Shown here: piece by piece, positions 27,918 to 37,135 of the stretch | How positions within the stretch are numbered: the stretch's first letter is position 1 | How the letters are laid out: every line of letters starts with the position of its first letter | Assembly: GCA_016702645.1 (NCBI GenBank) | Contig: JADJDP010000004.1 | Coordinates: 97,680-161,679, forward strand | Reading direction: 5' to 3' | Origin: Flavobacteriales bacterium | GTDB lineage: Bacteria > Bacteroidota > Bacteroidia > Flavobacteriales_F > PHOS-HE28 | DNA: 64,000 bases | Made by a program: the position numbers and the translations under genes | Notes under the pieces: generated by a model | Seen by the model: the letters and a program-made list of their open reading frames with translations, nothing else | Database searches by the model: none | What the model was told of the DNA's origin: nothing

Positions 27918-29522
27918 TCAGGGTCTTGCCACCTTCCAGGTGATCCCCAAGTCCCAGGCCGCACGCACGTTCAAGACCTCACGGTGGTGCCAGACCATTT
28001 CCGGCTGTAGGCCTGTGGACCAGTTACCGGTATCCCAACGTCCGTTGCCGTTGGCGTCCTCGATCATGCGCAGTGTGTGATTCCCCGGGGTGAGGCGCTC
28101 CCATTTCACCGTATTCGCGGTGTTCGCAGGCGCCTCGCGCACCAAATGTCCTTGGCCGTCGAGCAATTGGATCAACAGCGTTGCGGAAGAAGCGGTCGGC
28201 ATTTCCAGCGTTACGCGCAAGGTGCCGGTACGTTGTTCCGCTGCACGACCGATGCCGACCTTCAAGGTGTCATTGGAACCGGAGTAGATGTCCCGCACTG
28301 CTTTGGGCAGGATCATCAGCGTTGCGTTCGCGCCCGGTGCCAGTTCGGGTCTAAGGACCAAGTGTCTTCGATCCACAGTATCGCGCTCCAGTAAGAAAGG
28401 GACCGTGGTAGAGTCCTGTTCCAGGACGAAACGCGCAGGATCGAACGACGCGATCGGTCGCTGTGCCTCGATGTGGACCACCAGCCCGGCCGCTTCTTCC
28501 TGCATGTGCGCAACGAGCCCCGTGTAGAAAGGCATCTTTTTGATCGCACGGTAACGCAAGGTGTCCAGCGTTCCTTCTTCCGTCTCTATCATGTACCGCC
28601 CATCACCGAGCGCAGTGGTGTCCGATGGCCAAAGAAGCACAGTATCCCGCGTGGTGCTCCATTCCGGTTCCCAAACGAGCGAGCCACCGGTGCGCTCCAG
28701 ATCGCGCAAAACAATTCGTTCAGCGGGACGAGAGAACACGATCCGCCATGCACCATCGGCCTCGACGATCGCTTCGCGTACACTTTGAACCGGACTTGTT
28801 TCCTGGAACAGTCGAAGCTCGATCTGTTTGTAGCTGCTGTCGATCAGCTTCGCTTCCACCGTCCGCTCAACGAAAGCGATCTCCTCGTTCGGCAGGTCGT
28901 AGCGGTAGTTGGCGTTCTGGTCGCGCAGTGCCCGCACGCGGTAGCTCCCTTCGCGCAGGTGCTGCAATAGGAAGTGTCCCTCCGCATTGGTTCGGGTGGC
29001 ATAGGTCGGACGGCTTTGCTTGAAGTCTGCTGTGTCGTTCGCAGGGTACAACATCACGAGCACGTCCTTCTGTGCTTCACCCTTGAACGCGTGCGTCACC
29101 ATGCCAGCTATCTGCAGGCTGTCCAGTGCATCGCCGGTGCTGAGCACGTAGTCCATGCCCGCCGCGAAATTTCCTTCCGTGAGATCCTTCACCACTTCGC
29201 CCATGCTGAAGGTGTAGGTGGTGTTCGCACGAAGCGGAGCATGGAGCTGGATCTCCACATCATTTGCTCGCACCACACGCACCGTGGGGATCTCGTCCAA
29301 GGGGGGCGAGATCAACAAACGCTCACGTACGCGTTCCACTTGTACGCGCTCATCGAAGTGGAGCAAGATGCGATCACCGGTGAAGCGCGCGCTGTAGTTC
29401 GGTGGCTCCGCGCTCTCCAACAGCGGACCCTTTTCATCCTTGTCGCCGCCTGTGATCTCGCGCACTTGGGCGCAAGCGGCCAGCAGTGCGATGAGCAGGA
29501 GCGCACCGGCCTTCCCCTTCAT
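27918..29522 (-). CDS. Ig-like-domain lipoprotein
   Basis: A 534-residue lipoprotein. The ATG at 29522 gives MKGKAGALLLIALLAACAQV with a lipobox cysteine; the longer frame to 29549 does not improve it. After the cysteine comes a bacterial Ig-like (SbsA-type) region: GGDKDEKGPLLESAEPPNYS, ILLHFDERVQVERV, NTTYTFSMGEVVKDLTEGN. A carboxypeptidase-regulatory-like beta-sandwich follows (GHFLLQHLREGSYRVRALRD, NANYRYDLPNEEI). Such proteins are common conserved Bacteroidota outer-membrane lipoproteins of unknown role. The start codon overlaps the stop of the methionine sulfoxide reductase gene (ATGA), so they are coupled. Confidence 0.8.
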   Translation of the reverse strand: MKGKAGALLLIALLAACAQVREITGGDKDEKGPLLESAEPPNYSARFTGDRILLHFDERVQVERVRERLLISPPLDEIPTVRVVRANDVEIQLHAPLRANTTYTFSMGEVVKDLTEGNFAAGMDYVLSTGDALDSLQIAGMVTHAFKGEAQKDVLVMLYPANDTADFKQSRPTYATRTNAEGHFLLQHLREGSYRVRALRDQNANYRYDLPNEEIAFVERTVEAKLIDSSYKQIELRLFQETSPVQSVREAIVEADGAWRIVFSRPAERIVLRDLERTGGSLVWEPEWSTTRDTVLLWPSDTTALGDGRYMIETEEGTLDTLRYRAIKKMPFYTGLVAHMQEEAAGLVVHIEAQRPIASFDPARFVLEQDSTTVPFLLERDTVDRRHLVLRPELAPGANATLMILPKAVRDIYSGSNDTLKVGIGRAAEQRTGTLRVTLEMPTASSATLLIQLLDGQGHLVREAPANTANTVKWERLTPGNHTLRMIEDANGNGRWDTGNWSTGLQPEMVWHHREVLNVRAAWDLGITWKVARP

Positions 29523-30007
29523 TCGAAGAGCGGTTGTAGTTGTTCGCACAGCACTTCGAGCGCGTGCGCATCCACCGCTGTGAAGTCGTCCAACTCGCTG
29601 CTGTCGATGTCGAGCACGGCGGCGATGTGGCCGTCACGAGCGCGCACGGGCACCACGATCTCCGATCGCGAATGCGGACTGCATGCGATATGGCCGGGGA
29701 ACTTGTCCACGTCGGGCACCACCAGGGTCTTCTCTTCCTGCCACGCCATGCCACAGACGCCTTTGCCATAACCGATGCGAACACATGCCACGGGACCTTG
29801 GAAGGGTCCGAGCACGAGCTCCGCACCGACCACACGATAGAAACCGATCCAATGCCAACCGAACGACTCTTTCAGCAGTGCGCTGAAATTGGCCATGGCT
29901 GCGATCAGGTCGCGCTCTTCGGCGAGCAGTTCGCGTAGCTGCGGACCAAGCGAGGTGTAGATCGCCACGCGGTCCTTGCTGTCCACGGAAAGGGTGCGTT
30001 GTTCCAT
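29519..30007 (-). CDS. msrC: Free methionine-(R)-sulfoxide reductase (GAF domain)
   Basis: A 162-residue single GAF domain enzyme that reduces free methionine-R-sulfoxide with thioredoxin, protecting against oxidation. Start at the ATG 30007 (MEQRTL). The three cysteines characteristic of fRMsr are present: ACVRIGYGKGVCGMAW holds two, and HIACSPHSRSEIVVPV holds the third. ESFGWHWIGFYRV and the C-terminal LDIDSSELDDFTAVD complete the family signature. It overlaps the downstream Ig-like lipoprotein by four bases (ATGA). The length is normal and the frame intact. Confidence 0.93.
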   Translation of the reverse strand: MEQRTLSVDSKDRVAIYTSLGPQLRELLAEERDLIAAMANFSALLKESFGWHWIGFYRVVGAELVLGPFQGPVACVRIGYGKGVCGMAWQEEKTLVVPDVDKFPGHIACSPHSRSEIVVPVRARDGHIAAVLDIDSSELDDFTAVDAHALEVLCEQLQPLFE

Positions 30008-30059
30008 TGCGGCGCCGAAGGTACCCCGGCTCTGCACATCAATGCGGCCGGGATCCCGG

Positions 30060-30851
30060 CTATGCGCAGGCTGCGGTAAAGAGGCTCACGCGCAGGTCCG
30101 GCACAGCGCGCAGGGCATGCACGCATCCTTCGATCGTCGCACCCGTGGTCACTACGTCATCGACGATGAGCACGTGCTTTCCGCGCAAGGCTTCGGGATC
30201 AGGCAGGTGGAAGGCCTCCTTCACGTTGAGCCAGCGATCCAATCGGCCCCGTTTGGTTTGGGTGGGTGTGCGCACAACCCGCATCAATTCCTTCCCAACG
30301 GATGGAAGCGGCCATACCTCGCGGATTCCGTCCACGAGCAACTGGGCCTGGTTGTAGCCGCGCACGCGCTCTTTCTTGTGATGCAGCGGCACGGCGAGCA
30401 GCGTATCCACCGTTGCGAAGCGCGGACTGGCCTTCAACTCTTCACCCATGAGTTTCCCCAGGAACAAGCCGGTTTCGCTATCCTGCTGGTACTTTACCCG
30501 GTGCAGCATGTGTTGCACCATGCCGGTACGCGCGAAGTGCAAGAGTGCACTGGCTGCTTCCAACTGCACCTTGCCCCAGAAAAGTTGTTCCACCCGGTTC
30601 GCGGGATCCTCATGGAAGCGAGTACGGGGCAGTTCCTCCTCACATCCGAGACAGAGGCATTCTTCGAAACGGAGCAGGGTGGTGTCACAACCGGCACAAC
30701 GCCGTGGCACGAACAGCGCCGCGAAGTCGCTGATCCATCGTGTTGCCGTTGCTGTGCGCGGGTTCAATACTTTGTTGAAAAGCGGGACGTTGATCCTACA
30801 AGGCCCCTTGAGGGTCCCGTAATTTAGCCGCGATATCCATTCGCTCCTCAT
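30060..30851 (-). CDS. comF: ComF-family phosphoribosyltransferase-like protein
   Basis: ComF proteins are linked to natural DNA uptake and carry a type I phosphoribosyltransferase fold. The N-terminal zinc-ribbon cysteines are visible (FVPRRCAGCDTTLLRFEECL, then CLGCEEEL). The PRTase part includes LAVPLHHKKERVRGYNQAQ, the repeated basic motif QTKRGRLDRWLNVKEAF and the PRPP loop HVLIVDDVVTTGATIEGC. The start is uncertain. The only ATG that keeps the N-terminus is at 30851, seven bases from the start of the divergent coiled-coil gene; a GTG/TTG start near 30770 is also possible. Length near 230-260 residues fits the family. Confidence 0.88.
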   Translation of the reverse strand: MRSEWISRLNYGTLKGPCRINVPLFNKVLNPRTATATRWISDFAALFVPRRCAGCDTTLLRFEECLCLGCEEELPRTRFHEDPANRVEQLFWGKVQLEAASALLHFARTGMVQHMLHRVKYQQDSETGLFLGKLMGEELKASPRFATVDTLLAVPLHHKKERVRGYNQAQLLVDGIREVWPLPSVGKELMRVVRTPTQTKRGRLDRWLNVKEAFHLPDPEALRGKHVLIVDDVVTTGATIEGCVHALRAVPDLRVSLFTAACA

Positions 30852-30857
30852 CCCCCC

Positions 30858-31766
30858 ATGGACCAGCAACCGACCGCCGAGAAGAAGAACCGCTCCAGCA
30901 CCGGGCTCCTGCTGCTCGTGGTGCTCCTGCTCATCAGTAACGTGGTGATGCTGTGGATGCTCATGCAGCGCGGCGAGGAAGTGGAGCAGACCCAGCAACA
31001 GGTGGCCACGCTCACCACCCAAAAGGAGGATGTGACGTTGATGTTGGAGAACATGCTATCGAGCTACGATACGCTGAAGACCGAGAACGACCAACTCACT
31101 TCGGAGATGGAACTGCAGAAGCAGCAGATCGAGGAGTTGATGACCAAGGTGAAGCGTGGCGGCTATGACCTGGCGAAGGCCAAGAAGGAGGCTGAGACGT
31201 TGCGCTCGATCATGAAGAACTACGTTCACCAGATCGATTCGCTGAACCAGGCGAACCAGGCGCTCACCGCGCAGAACGTTGGGCTCACGCAGGAACTTGG
31301 CGTGGTCACCGGGCAGAAAGATGCCCTGACCACCGAGAAGGAAGCATTGCAGGGAAGGATCGCCAAAGGCGCAGTGCTGCACACCACGGCCATACTGGCA
31401 GGGGGCCTCTTCATGCGCAGCAACGGCAAACAGGTGGACACCGACCGCGCGAAGAAGGCCGAGATGGTGAAGTGCTGCTTCACCCTTGGCGTGAACAACG
31501 TCACGGACCCCGGGGACAAAACGCTTTACATGCGCGTGATCAGTCCCGATGGGAAGGTGCTGCTTGCGGGCGATGGCAACAACCGCTTTTCGTTCAATGG
31601 CGTGGAAGGGGAGTACAGCGCCAAGCGCGAGGTGAACTACCAGAACCAGGCGGTGGATGTCTGCATTTTCTGGACCGGTGGCGAGGAATTGCGCACGGGC
31701 CAGTACATCGTGGAAGTCTATGAATCGGGGGCCCTCGTTTCCACGGTCAAGTTCGACCTGAAGTAA
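30858..31766 (+). CDS. Coiled-coil protein with N-terminal membrane anchor
   Basis: A 302-residue protein of unknown function. It has a short basic N-terminus, one hydrophobic helix (GLLLLVVLLLISNVVMLWML), then a long coiled coil (about residues 40-175, rich in Glu, Gln, Leu, Lys heptads such as ENDQLTSEMELQKQQIEELM). A C-terminal globular beta-rich domain follows (CCFTLGVNNVTDPGDKTLYM, ISPDGKVLLAG, QYIVEVYESG). Related proteins are widely conserved but uncharacterised in Flavobacteriales. It is divergent from comF; TAATTTAG at 30820-30827 may be a -7 variant. Confidence 0.75.
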   Translation: MDQQPTAEKKNRSSTGLLLLVVLLLISNVVMLWMLMQRGEEVEQTQQQVATLTTQKEDVTLMLENMLSSYDTLKTENDQLTSEMELQKQQIEELMTKVKRGGYDLAKAKKEAETLRSIMKNYVHQIDSLNQANQALTAQNVGLTQELGVVTGQKDALTTEKEALQGRIAKGAVLHTTAILAGGLFMRSNGKQVDTDRAKKAEMVKCCFTLGVNNVTDPGDKTLYMRVISPDGKVLLAGDGNNRFSFNGVEGEYSAKREVNYQNQAVDVCIFWTGGEELRTGQYIVEVYESGALVSTVKFDLK

Positions 31767-31771
31767 GGTCT

Positions 31772-34700
31772 TCAGAAGAACGCGCGTACTTGGGCACCGC
31801 CCACGTGCACCACCGGCACGCCTTCGCTGCGCCGCCCGTTGTAGGTAAGATCCACCTGCAGGTTGTTGCTCAGGTTGCGTTGTATGCCCACGCTCCATGT
31901 GGCGTTGGTGCCTGGCTTCAGCCCCCCGAGCAGTTCGTTGCCCAGCGATGAGTTCGTTTCTCCGTCGAAGGTGATATCGACGAGGTTCGCGGTCAGGAGG
32001 ATGCTCCCTTTGCCTGCCGTGTTGTAGCGAAATTCACAACCGAGGTCCTGCATGAGCACCTGCTCGCCGCCGAACTCTTCACGGTTCTTCTTCTCGGTGT
32101 ACTTGAAGGACACGATCGCACGCAAGGCGGTGTTCGGTTGCAGGGTCACACGCGGTTTCAAACCCTGTTGTTCTATCGACCATGTGCGTCCGCTGAGCAG
32201 ATCTGAAGCATTTGCCACACGACCGCGCTCCCCCTCCACGTCCAGGGTCCATTGGCGAGTGGTGTTCCATCGCACGCGCACCGTGTTGAAGAGCCGGGAA
32301 CGTGACTCATATCCGTTCAGCAGGAGACTGCGCGAGCGATCGTTCTGCCAGCTATGGTCCATGCTCCATGTGCGGCTGGTACGGTCGTAGAAGAAGGTGT
32401 TCCTGGCGGAGGAAGTGTAGGCGCGCAGGTTGGTGTCCGCGGTTTCCGGCGCAAAGGGGTTGAGCGCGATGAGCACGTCACTTGCACCGGTCTTGCGGTC
32501 CACACGCAAGCTGGCCAGATCGCTGAACTTGGCGATGAACTTCTTCACGCCATCCGCATCGGCCCAGCGCACCGCCGGTCGCAGGTCGAGCGATGCACTG
32601 GATTGATTGCTGAAGGTGCGCACATAGGTATTGCTGGGCACGAACACGCGCAGGTAATTGGCCTCGTAACTGAAGTTGGCGAGTTCGAATTCGTTGAGGT
32701 CCTTGATGCCATCCCCGTTGTAATCATTCCAGATGTAAAGGCCCTGTCCTGCGGGTACTTCCAAATAGATGTACTCGCGCCGCTGTTCGAGCCCACTTCC
32801 GAACTCATTGAACAGGTCGATGACGGCGAAGCCCTTCCACAAGGAGAGGTCGTAGTCGATACGCGTGAGGTAGGTGTTCTCCGGCTTCTGCACCGTGAGG
32901 GTACTGTCATAGATCTCCAGCTGGCGGTAGGTGAAGGTGGTGCTGAGCCGGTTGCGCGGGTTGCTTGCCAGGTCCAGGTTCAAGGCATAGGCGGTGGCGA
33001 GCGTGCTTGTGGTAAGTCGCCCTTCGCGAAGTGCTCGATCACGCCGTTGCCCGCCGCTCGCACGCCACTTCGTACGTGCACTGTCCGGGCTTTGCACGAA
33101 GAGTTCCCAGTCGTAGAACTCGTAGGATCCGGTCTGCAGCCCTGGGAGGCTGTCCACTTCATAGAGATTGCGCTCATGCTCGTCACGTATACCGAAGCTG
33201 AAGGGCTTCAACCGGTAACGGGCTTGTGCTTTGTGTCGGAGGAAATCACTCTGCCTGGGCTCCGTGCCGTTCAACCAACTCGCAGTCCCGGTCACATCAG
33301 CGCGACCGAAATGCAGGTCGCTCAGCAGGTCCTGCTTCCACCCGGTGTACTTGTCCGTGACCTGGAAGGTGTTCAGGCCGTACATCACGCGACCGAGCTT
33401 CCTTCCGCTCACGCCCATGTTGACGCCCGCGAGCAACTGATCCCCCACGAGGTCCGCCCCTATCGCGTTCCAGTTGCGCTCGAACTCCACCGCACGATAG
33501 CGCTCTACGAACCTAAAGTTCTTGGAGACGGTCTCCGCATCGCCACCGAGCAACAGTTGCAGCGAGGTATCGCGCGCACTGATGGGGATGGTGTGCGCAA
33601 GACGTGTCATGAAGCCGAAGCCGGCATCGTCGTTCTCATTGAGCGCACTGAAGGTGTTGTTGTCGTTGTTGCTGAAGGCACCTTCGACCGTTGCGGTGGT
33701 GCGCTGCGAGAAGCGGTGGTCGTATCCGAGCGTGAACAGTTGTTGCGCGCGCGGTGCGATGAGCAAGCGGACAGGGGCGTACGTTCCTGTTTGAACTACC
33801 ACGGTATTGAGCGTGTCCGGGGGGGACCAACGGAACACGCGACCATTGGGCGTGAATTCCTGGAGCACGTAGTCGCCATTGCCCGCACCCACCTCGGTGA
33901 ACGTGATGCGGTACACGGCCTGCGCTGGATCCGTGCTGTACACGAACACACTGTCGTACCCGAGCGAGTCGGTGAGCAGGTAGAGCACCTGGTCCGTGGC
34001 GAAACCCGTGCTGTCGATACCTGGCAACCGTGCCGCGAGGGGGTCATCCCCTGCATTGCCCAACACGGTCCGCTCCAGTTCACCCACCTCTTGCTGCAAG
34101 GGTTGGTTGCGGTGGTCCTGCTCACTATAGAGGTGCAGGCGTACGGTACCCTTTCCTTTTTCGTAGGTGTCGTCGAAGCGCAACAACGAACGTGCGTAGT
34201 TCTTATCGCTGTACTGGAACTCCACCACGATCCGGCGGTCCTTGGTGATCATGCGGCGCGCAGTGAACACCACTTCTGCGGTGTTGTAGTCGATCACGTA
34301 GTCGTTCTCCTGGCCGCGTTGGAGCTGTTGTCCGTCGATGAAGACACGTTCACTTCCGGAAAGCACCACGATGAAGGATCCCGCATCGTTACCTCGCAGG
34401 CGGTAGGGGCCTTGGACGCCTTCGATCCCTTGGATGACGTTGCGCGCGAACTTGCCCTTGCTGATCGCGGCGCTCGCGCCAATGCTCATGCGACCTTCGG
34501 ACCCAAGGTTCAGCCGTGTGTCGTAACTGATGCCCTTGGTCTTCTTCAGATACGTGAGGAAGTGGCTCCTGGGTTTTTGCAGCACGAAGTCACCGGCGAT
34601 CAGTTCCCACTTGTTACCGGGTGCTTTGGTGTCCTCTTCGAAGAGCTTGATGAAGACCTGGTCGAAGTCCTGCAGTTCGGCCGTGTTCCCCCCTGCTTGT

Positions 34701-35356
34701 ATGGGGATGTTGTTGTCCGTAACGGAGGCGAGCACTTGGATCTTGTCGGTGATGCGGCCGCCGAGTTCCAGGTTGAGCGTCGAGTTCACGCTCAGGTCCT
34801 GGTTGTTGCCGAAGAGGATGCCGCGCGAGATGCTGCCACTGCGGTTGAGCCCACGCACCTCCATGAGGTCATTGGTCTGGCGGGGTGGGACGTACCGGAA
34901 GGGATCCACCCGGTCACCACTGGTGGTGAGCAGGCTTGGATCCTTGTGTGCAAAGGTTCCACCGAGCAGCAAGGGCATGACGCGGTAGGTGACCAGCACG
35001 GAATCGGGAGCCCCTTTCCATATGACCGTCGCCGTGAAGGGGTCCAGGACGTAGCGCGCGGGATCCACAAGTGCGCTATCCGAAAGGATGCGCAAGCTGC
35101 CAGGGACGATGCTCAGAGTATCCACACGCAGCGTATCACCGGACGCCTTCACCCAGCGGCTACGCAGATTGCTACCCACTTGGGCATGAGCGAGTGCGGC
35201 GCAGAACAGGAACAGTAGAACCCACGCTGGTCGTGTGGAGGTCGCGCCGAAGCACCGTCCCGTGAGGCCGGTTTCCGGTATCGCTGTTCCATGAGGCACC
35301 TTGGAGCTACGTGTTCGCAGCCGGAAAAGTATCCCACGTGCGTTGGTCGCTCCCAT
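31772..35356 (-). CDS. Large outer-membrane protein, SprA-like N-terminal region
   Basis: A 1194-codon frame. The real start is unclear: the hydrophobic segment PAWVLLFLFCAALAHAQ is about 45 residues into the frame and has no ATG close before it, so a GTG or TTG start near 35.3 kb is possible. Residues about 170-250 contain SGSISRGILFGNNQDLSVNS and NLELGGRITDKIQVLASVTD, followed by NIPIQAGGNTAELQDFDQVF. This pattern resembles the repeated module of SprA, the T9SS outer-membrane channel, but the protein is half as long. The rest is rich in alternating aromatic/polar strands (FGIRDEHERNLYEV) and ends in a terminal aromatic (VRAFF), as in beta-barrel proteins. A structural outer-membrane role is inferred; the function is unknown. 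Confidence 0.7.
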   Translation of the reverse strand: MGATNARGILFRLRTRSSKVPHGTAIPETGLTGRCFGATSTRPAWVLLFLFCAALAHAQVGSNLRSRWVKASGDTLRVDTLSIVPGSLRILSDSALVDPARYVLDPFTATVIWKGAPDSVLVTYRVMPLLLGGTFAHKDPSLLTTSGDRVDPFRYVPPRQTNDLMEVRGLNRSGSISRGILFGNNQDLSVNSTLNLELGGRITDKIQVLASVTDNNIPIQAGGNTAELQDFDQVFIKLFEEDTKAPGNKWELIAGDFVLQKPRSHFLTYLKKTKGISYDTRLNLGSEGRMSIGASAAISKGKFARNVIQGIEGVQGPYRLRGNDAGSFIVVLSGSERVFIDGQQLQRGQENDYVIDYNTAEVVFTARRMITKDRRIVVEFQYSDKNYARSLLRFDDTYEKGKGTVRLHLYSEQDHRNQPLQQEVGELERTVLGNAGDDPLAARLPGIDSTGFATDQVLYLLTDSLGYDSVFVYSTDPAQAVYRITFTEVGAGNGDYVLQEFTPNGRVFRWSPPDTLNTVVVQTGTYAPVRLLIAPRAQQLFTLGYDHRFSQRTTATVEGAFSNNDNNTFSALNENDDAGFGFMTRLAHTIPISARDTSLQLLLGGDAETVSKNFRFVERYRAVEFERNWNAIGADLVGDQLLAGVNMGVSGRKLGRVMYGLNTFQVTDKYTGWKQDLLSDLHFGRADVTGTASWLNGTEPRQSDFLRHKAQARYRLKPFSFGIRDEHERNLYEVDSLPGLQTGSYEFYDWELFVQSPDSARTKWRASGGQRRDRALREGRLTTSTLATAYALNLDLASNPRNRLSTTFTYRQLEIYDSTLTVQKPENTYLTRIDYDLSLWKGFAVIDLFNEFGSGLEQRREYIYLEVPAGQGLYIWNDYNGDGIKDLNEFELANFSYEANYLRVFVPSNTYVRTFSNQSSASLDLRPAVRWADADGVKKFIAKFSDLASLRVDRKTGASDVLIALNPFAPETADTNLRAYTSSARNTFFYDRTSRTWSMDHSWQNDRSRSLLLNGYESRSRLFNTVRVRWNTTRQWTLDVEGERGRVANASDLLSGRTWSIEQQGLKPRVTLQPNTALRAIVSFKYTEKKNREEFGGEQVLMQDLGCEFRYNTAGKGSILLTANLVDITFDGETNSSLGNELLGGLKPGTNATWSVGIQRNLSNNLQVDLTYNGRRSEGVPVVHVGGAQVRAFF

Positions 35357-35443
35357 CGGTCATCACCAAGACGCTGTTGATGGTGGGCCTGGGGCCTGCC
35401 GAAGAGCGGCAAACGTCCCCGATACATTTACCCGCCAACCACC

Positions 35444-37135
35444 ATGCCCCGCCCGCTCCTTCCGGCGCTGTTGCTCTTCCTGGTCGCATGTTCCGCTCCG
35501 GAACCACCGCGCGAGCGGCAGACCGTCAATGGCAAATTCTATGGAGGCGTTTTCAACGCCAATGAGAGCGAAGAACTGCGGGGGCTTTTCCCGTTGAGCC
35601 TCACCCAGGCGGCCGCGCATCGTATAGGTGCGCAGATCTACGAGGGTCTTGTGCGCCTCGACCAGGAAAGCCTTGCCGTGGTGCCTGCCTTGGCGGAGTC
35701 CTGGACCGTGGACGCCTCTGGAACGGAGTACACCTTCAGGCTCAGGCCCAACGTCTTCTTCCATGATGATGCTTGTTTTCCGGATGGCAAAGGCCGGGCC
35801 TTGAAAGCGGCGGACATCGTGCATTGTTTCACACGTATTTGTACCAACAGTCCGGACAACCAGATGTTCTGGCTGATGCAGGACCGATTGGTCGGTGGAA
35901 ACGCGCATTACGCGGGGGAGGATGCAGGGGCAGGAGTGAAGGGGCTCGTGGCCTTGGATGAGATGACCGTGCGGTTCTCGCTCACCAGCCCTTGGCCGGG
36001 ATTCCTGCAAGTGATCGCACACCAAGGTTGTTGGATCTATCCGGAGGAGCAAGTGACGCACTACAAGGCCGAAATGCTTTGGCATCCCGTGGGCACCGGA
36101 GCGTTCCGGGTCAAGAGCTTCACGAAAGGCGAGGCGATGGTGATGGAACGGAACGCCTCCTACTGGCGAACCGATACCGATGGGTCCCGACTGCCCTACC
36201 TCGACGCTGTGCGCTACACCTTCGAGGAGGACAAGGTCGTGGAACTGGAAGCGTTCGAGAAGGGAGGCCTCAGCGTCATCTACGAGCTTCCGGTGGACCG
36301 CACGGACGTGCTGAAAGGAGAACATGCGTACATCGTGCAAACCGCGCCCTCGCTCACGACCCAGTTCTATGGCTTCAATTCGAGCAAGCCACCTTTCAAC
36401 GATATCCGTGTGCGCAAGGCCTTCTCCATGGCGATCGATCGCCAGTTGCTCGTGGACAGCGTTCTCGGAGGACTCGCCATTGCGGCGGAGCATGGTGTGG
36501 TGGCATCCGGTTTCCAGCAGTATCCATATGACCTTGTTCCCCGCCTTGCCTACGATCCCCAGGGTGCGCGTCGCTTGCTGGCGGAAGCCGGATTCCCCGG
36601 AGGACGCGGCCTGCCCACCTTGTTCCTGCAGGTGAACAACAACGGGTTCGGCTACGTGAAAGTGGCAGAGGCCACGCAGGCCATGCTCGAGAAGGAGCTT
36701 GGTGCCCGTGTGATCTCCAGCGTGCTGCCTGCGGAGCAGCACTACGAACGCATTGCGCACAACGAAGCCATGTTCTGGCGCGAGGGCTGGATCGCGGATC
36801 ATCCCGACCCAGAGAATTTTCTCGCGCTTTTCTACGGACGCAACGCACCTGCGGATACCACGGAGCCGAGCTATCTCAACAGCACACGTTTCCGGGACGA
36901 TGCCTACGATTCGCTTTTTTCCAAAGCGGTGCGCACGAGCGATGAGGCATTGCGCATGAGGTTGCTCGCCCAAGCGGAGGAACGCCTGATGGAACTATCG
37001 GTGGTGACGCCGTTGTACCACGAACGCTCCGTGCGTCTGTTGCAGCCATGGGTTCGGGACCTGCCCATCAACGGCATGGAGTACCGCGATCTGGCCGCTG
37101 TCTGGTTCGATCCCACGGTGCGGGCACAGCCCTAA
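35444..37135 (+). CDS. Peptide/nickel-type ABC transporter substrate-binding lipoprotein (SBP_bac_5)
   Basis: A 563-residue lipoprotein (MPRPLLPALLLFLVACS) of the extracellular solute-binding family 5. Characteristic stretches are AAHRIGAQIYEGLVRLDQ, PALAESWTVDASGTEYTFRL, LKAADIVHCFTRI, HPVGTGAFRVKSFTKGE, FEKGGLSVIYELPVDR, INDIRVRKAFSMAIDR-like text (NDIRVRKAFSMAIDR) and the C-terminal WIADHPDPENFLALFYGRN. It should bind peptides or another small ligand in the periplasm for an ABC importer, but no permease or ATPase gene is adjacent. A TACATTTA box lies 14 bases before the ATG. Its stop codon overlaps that of the convergent gene. Confidence 0.9.
   Translation: MPRPLLPALLLFLVACSAPEPPRERQTVNGKFYGGVFNANESEELRGLFPLSLTQAAAHRIGAQIYEGLVRLDQESLAVVPALAESWTVDASGTEYTFRLRPNVFFHDDACFPDGKGRALKAADIVHCFTRICTNSPDNQMFWLMQDRLVGGNAHYAGEDAGAGVKGLVALDEMTVRFSLTSPWPGFLQVIAHQGCWIYPEEQVTHYKAEMLWHPVGTGAFRVKSFTKGEAMVMERNASYWRTDTDGSRLPYLDAVRYTFEEDKVVELEAFEKGGLSVIYELPVDRTDVLKGEHAYIVQTAPSLTTQFYGFNSSKPPFNDIRVRKAFSMAIDRQLLVDSVLGGLAIAAEHGVVASGFQQYPYDLVPRLAYDPQGARRLLAEAGFPGGRGLPTLFLQVNNNGFGYVKVAEATQAMLEKELGARVISSVLPAEQHYERIAHNEAMFWREGWIADHPDPENFLALFYGRNAPADTTEPSYLNSTRFRDDAYDSLFSKAVRTSDEALRMRLLAQAEERLMELSVVTPLYHERSVRLLQPWVRDLPINGMEYRDLAAVWFDPTVRAQP

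Noticed and set aside
32354..35218. 954-codon open frame on the plus strand
   Set aside because: It mirrors the large outer-membrane protein gene; high GC content keeps the antisense frame open and the product has no recognisable motif.
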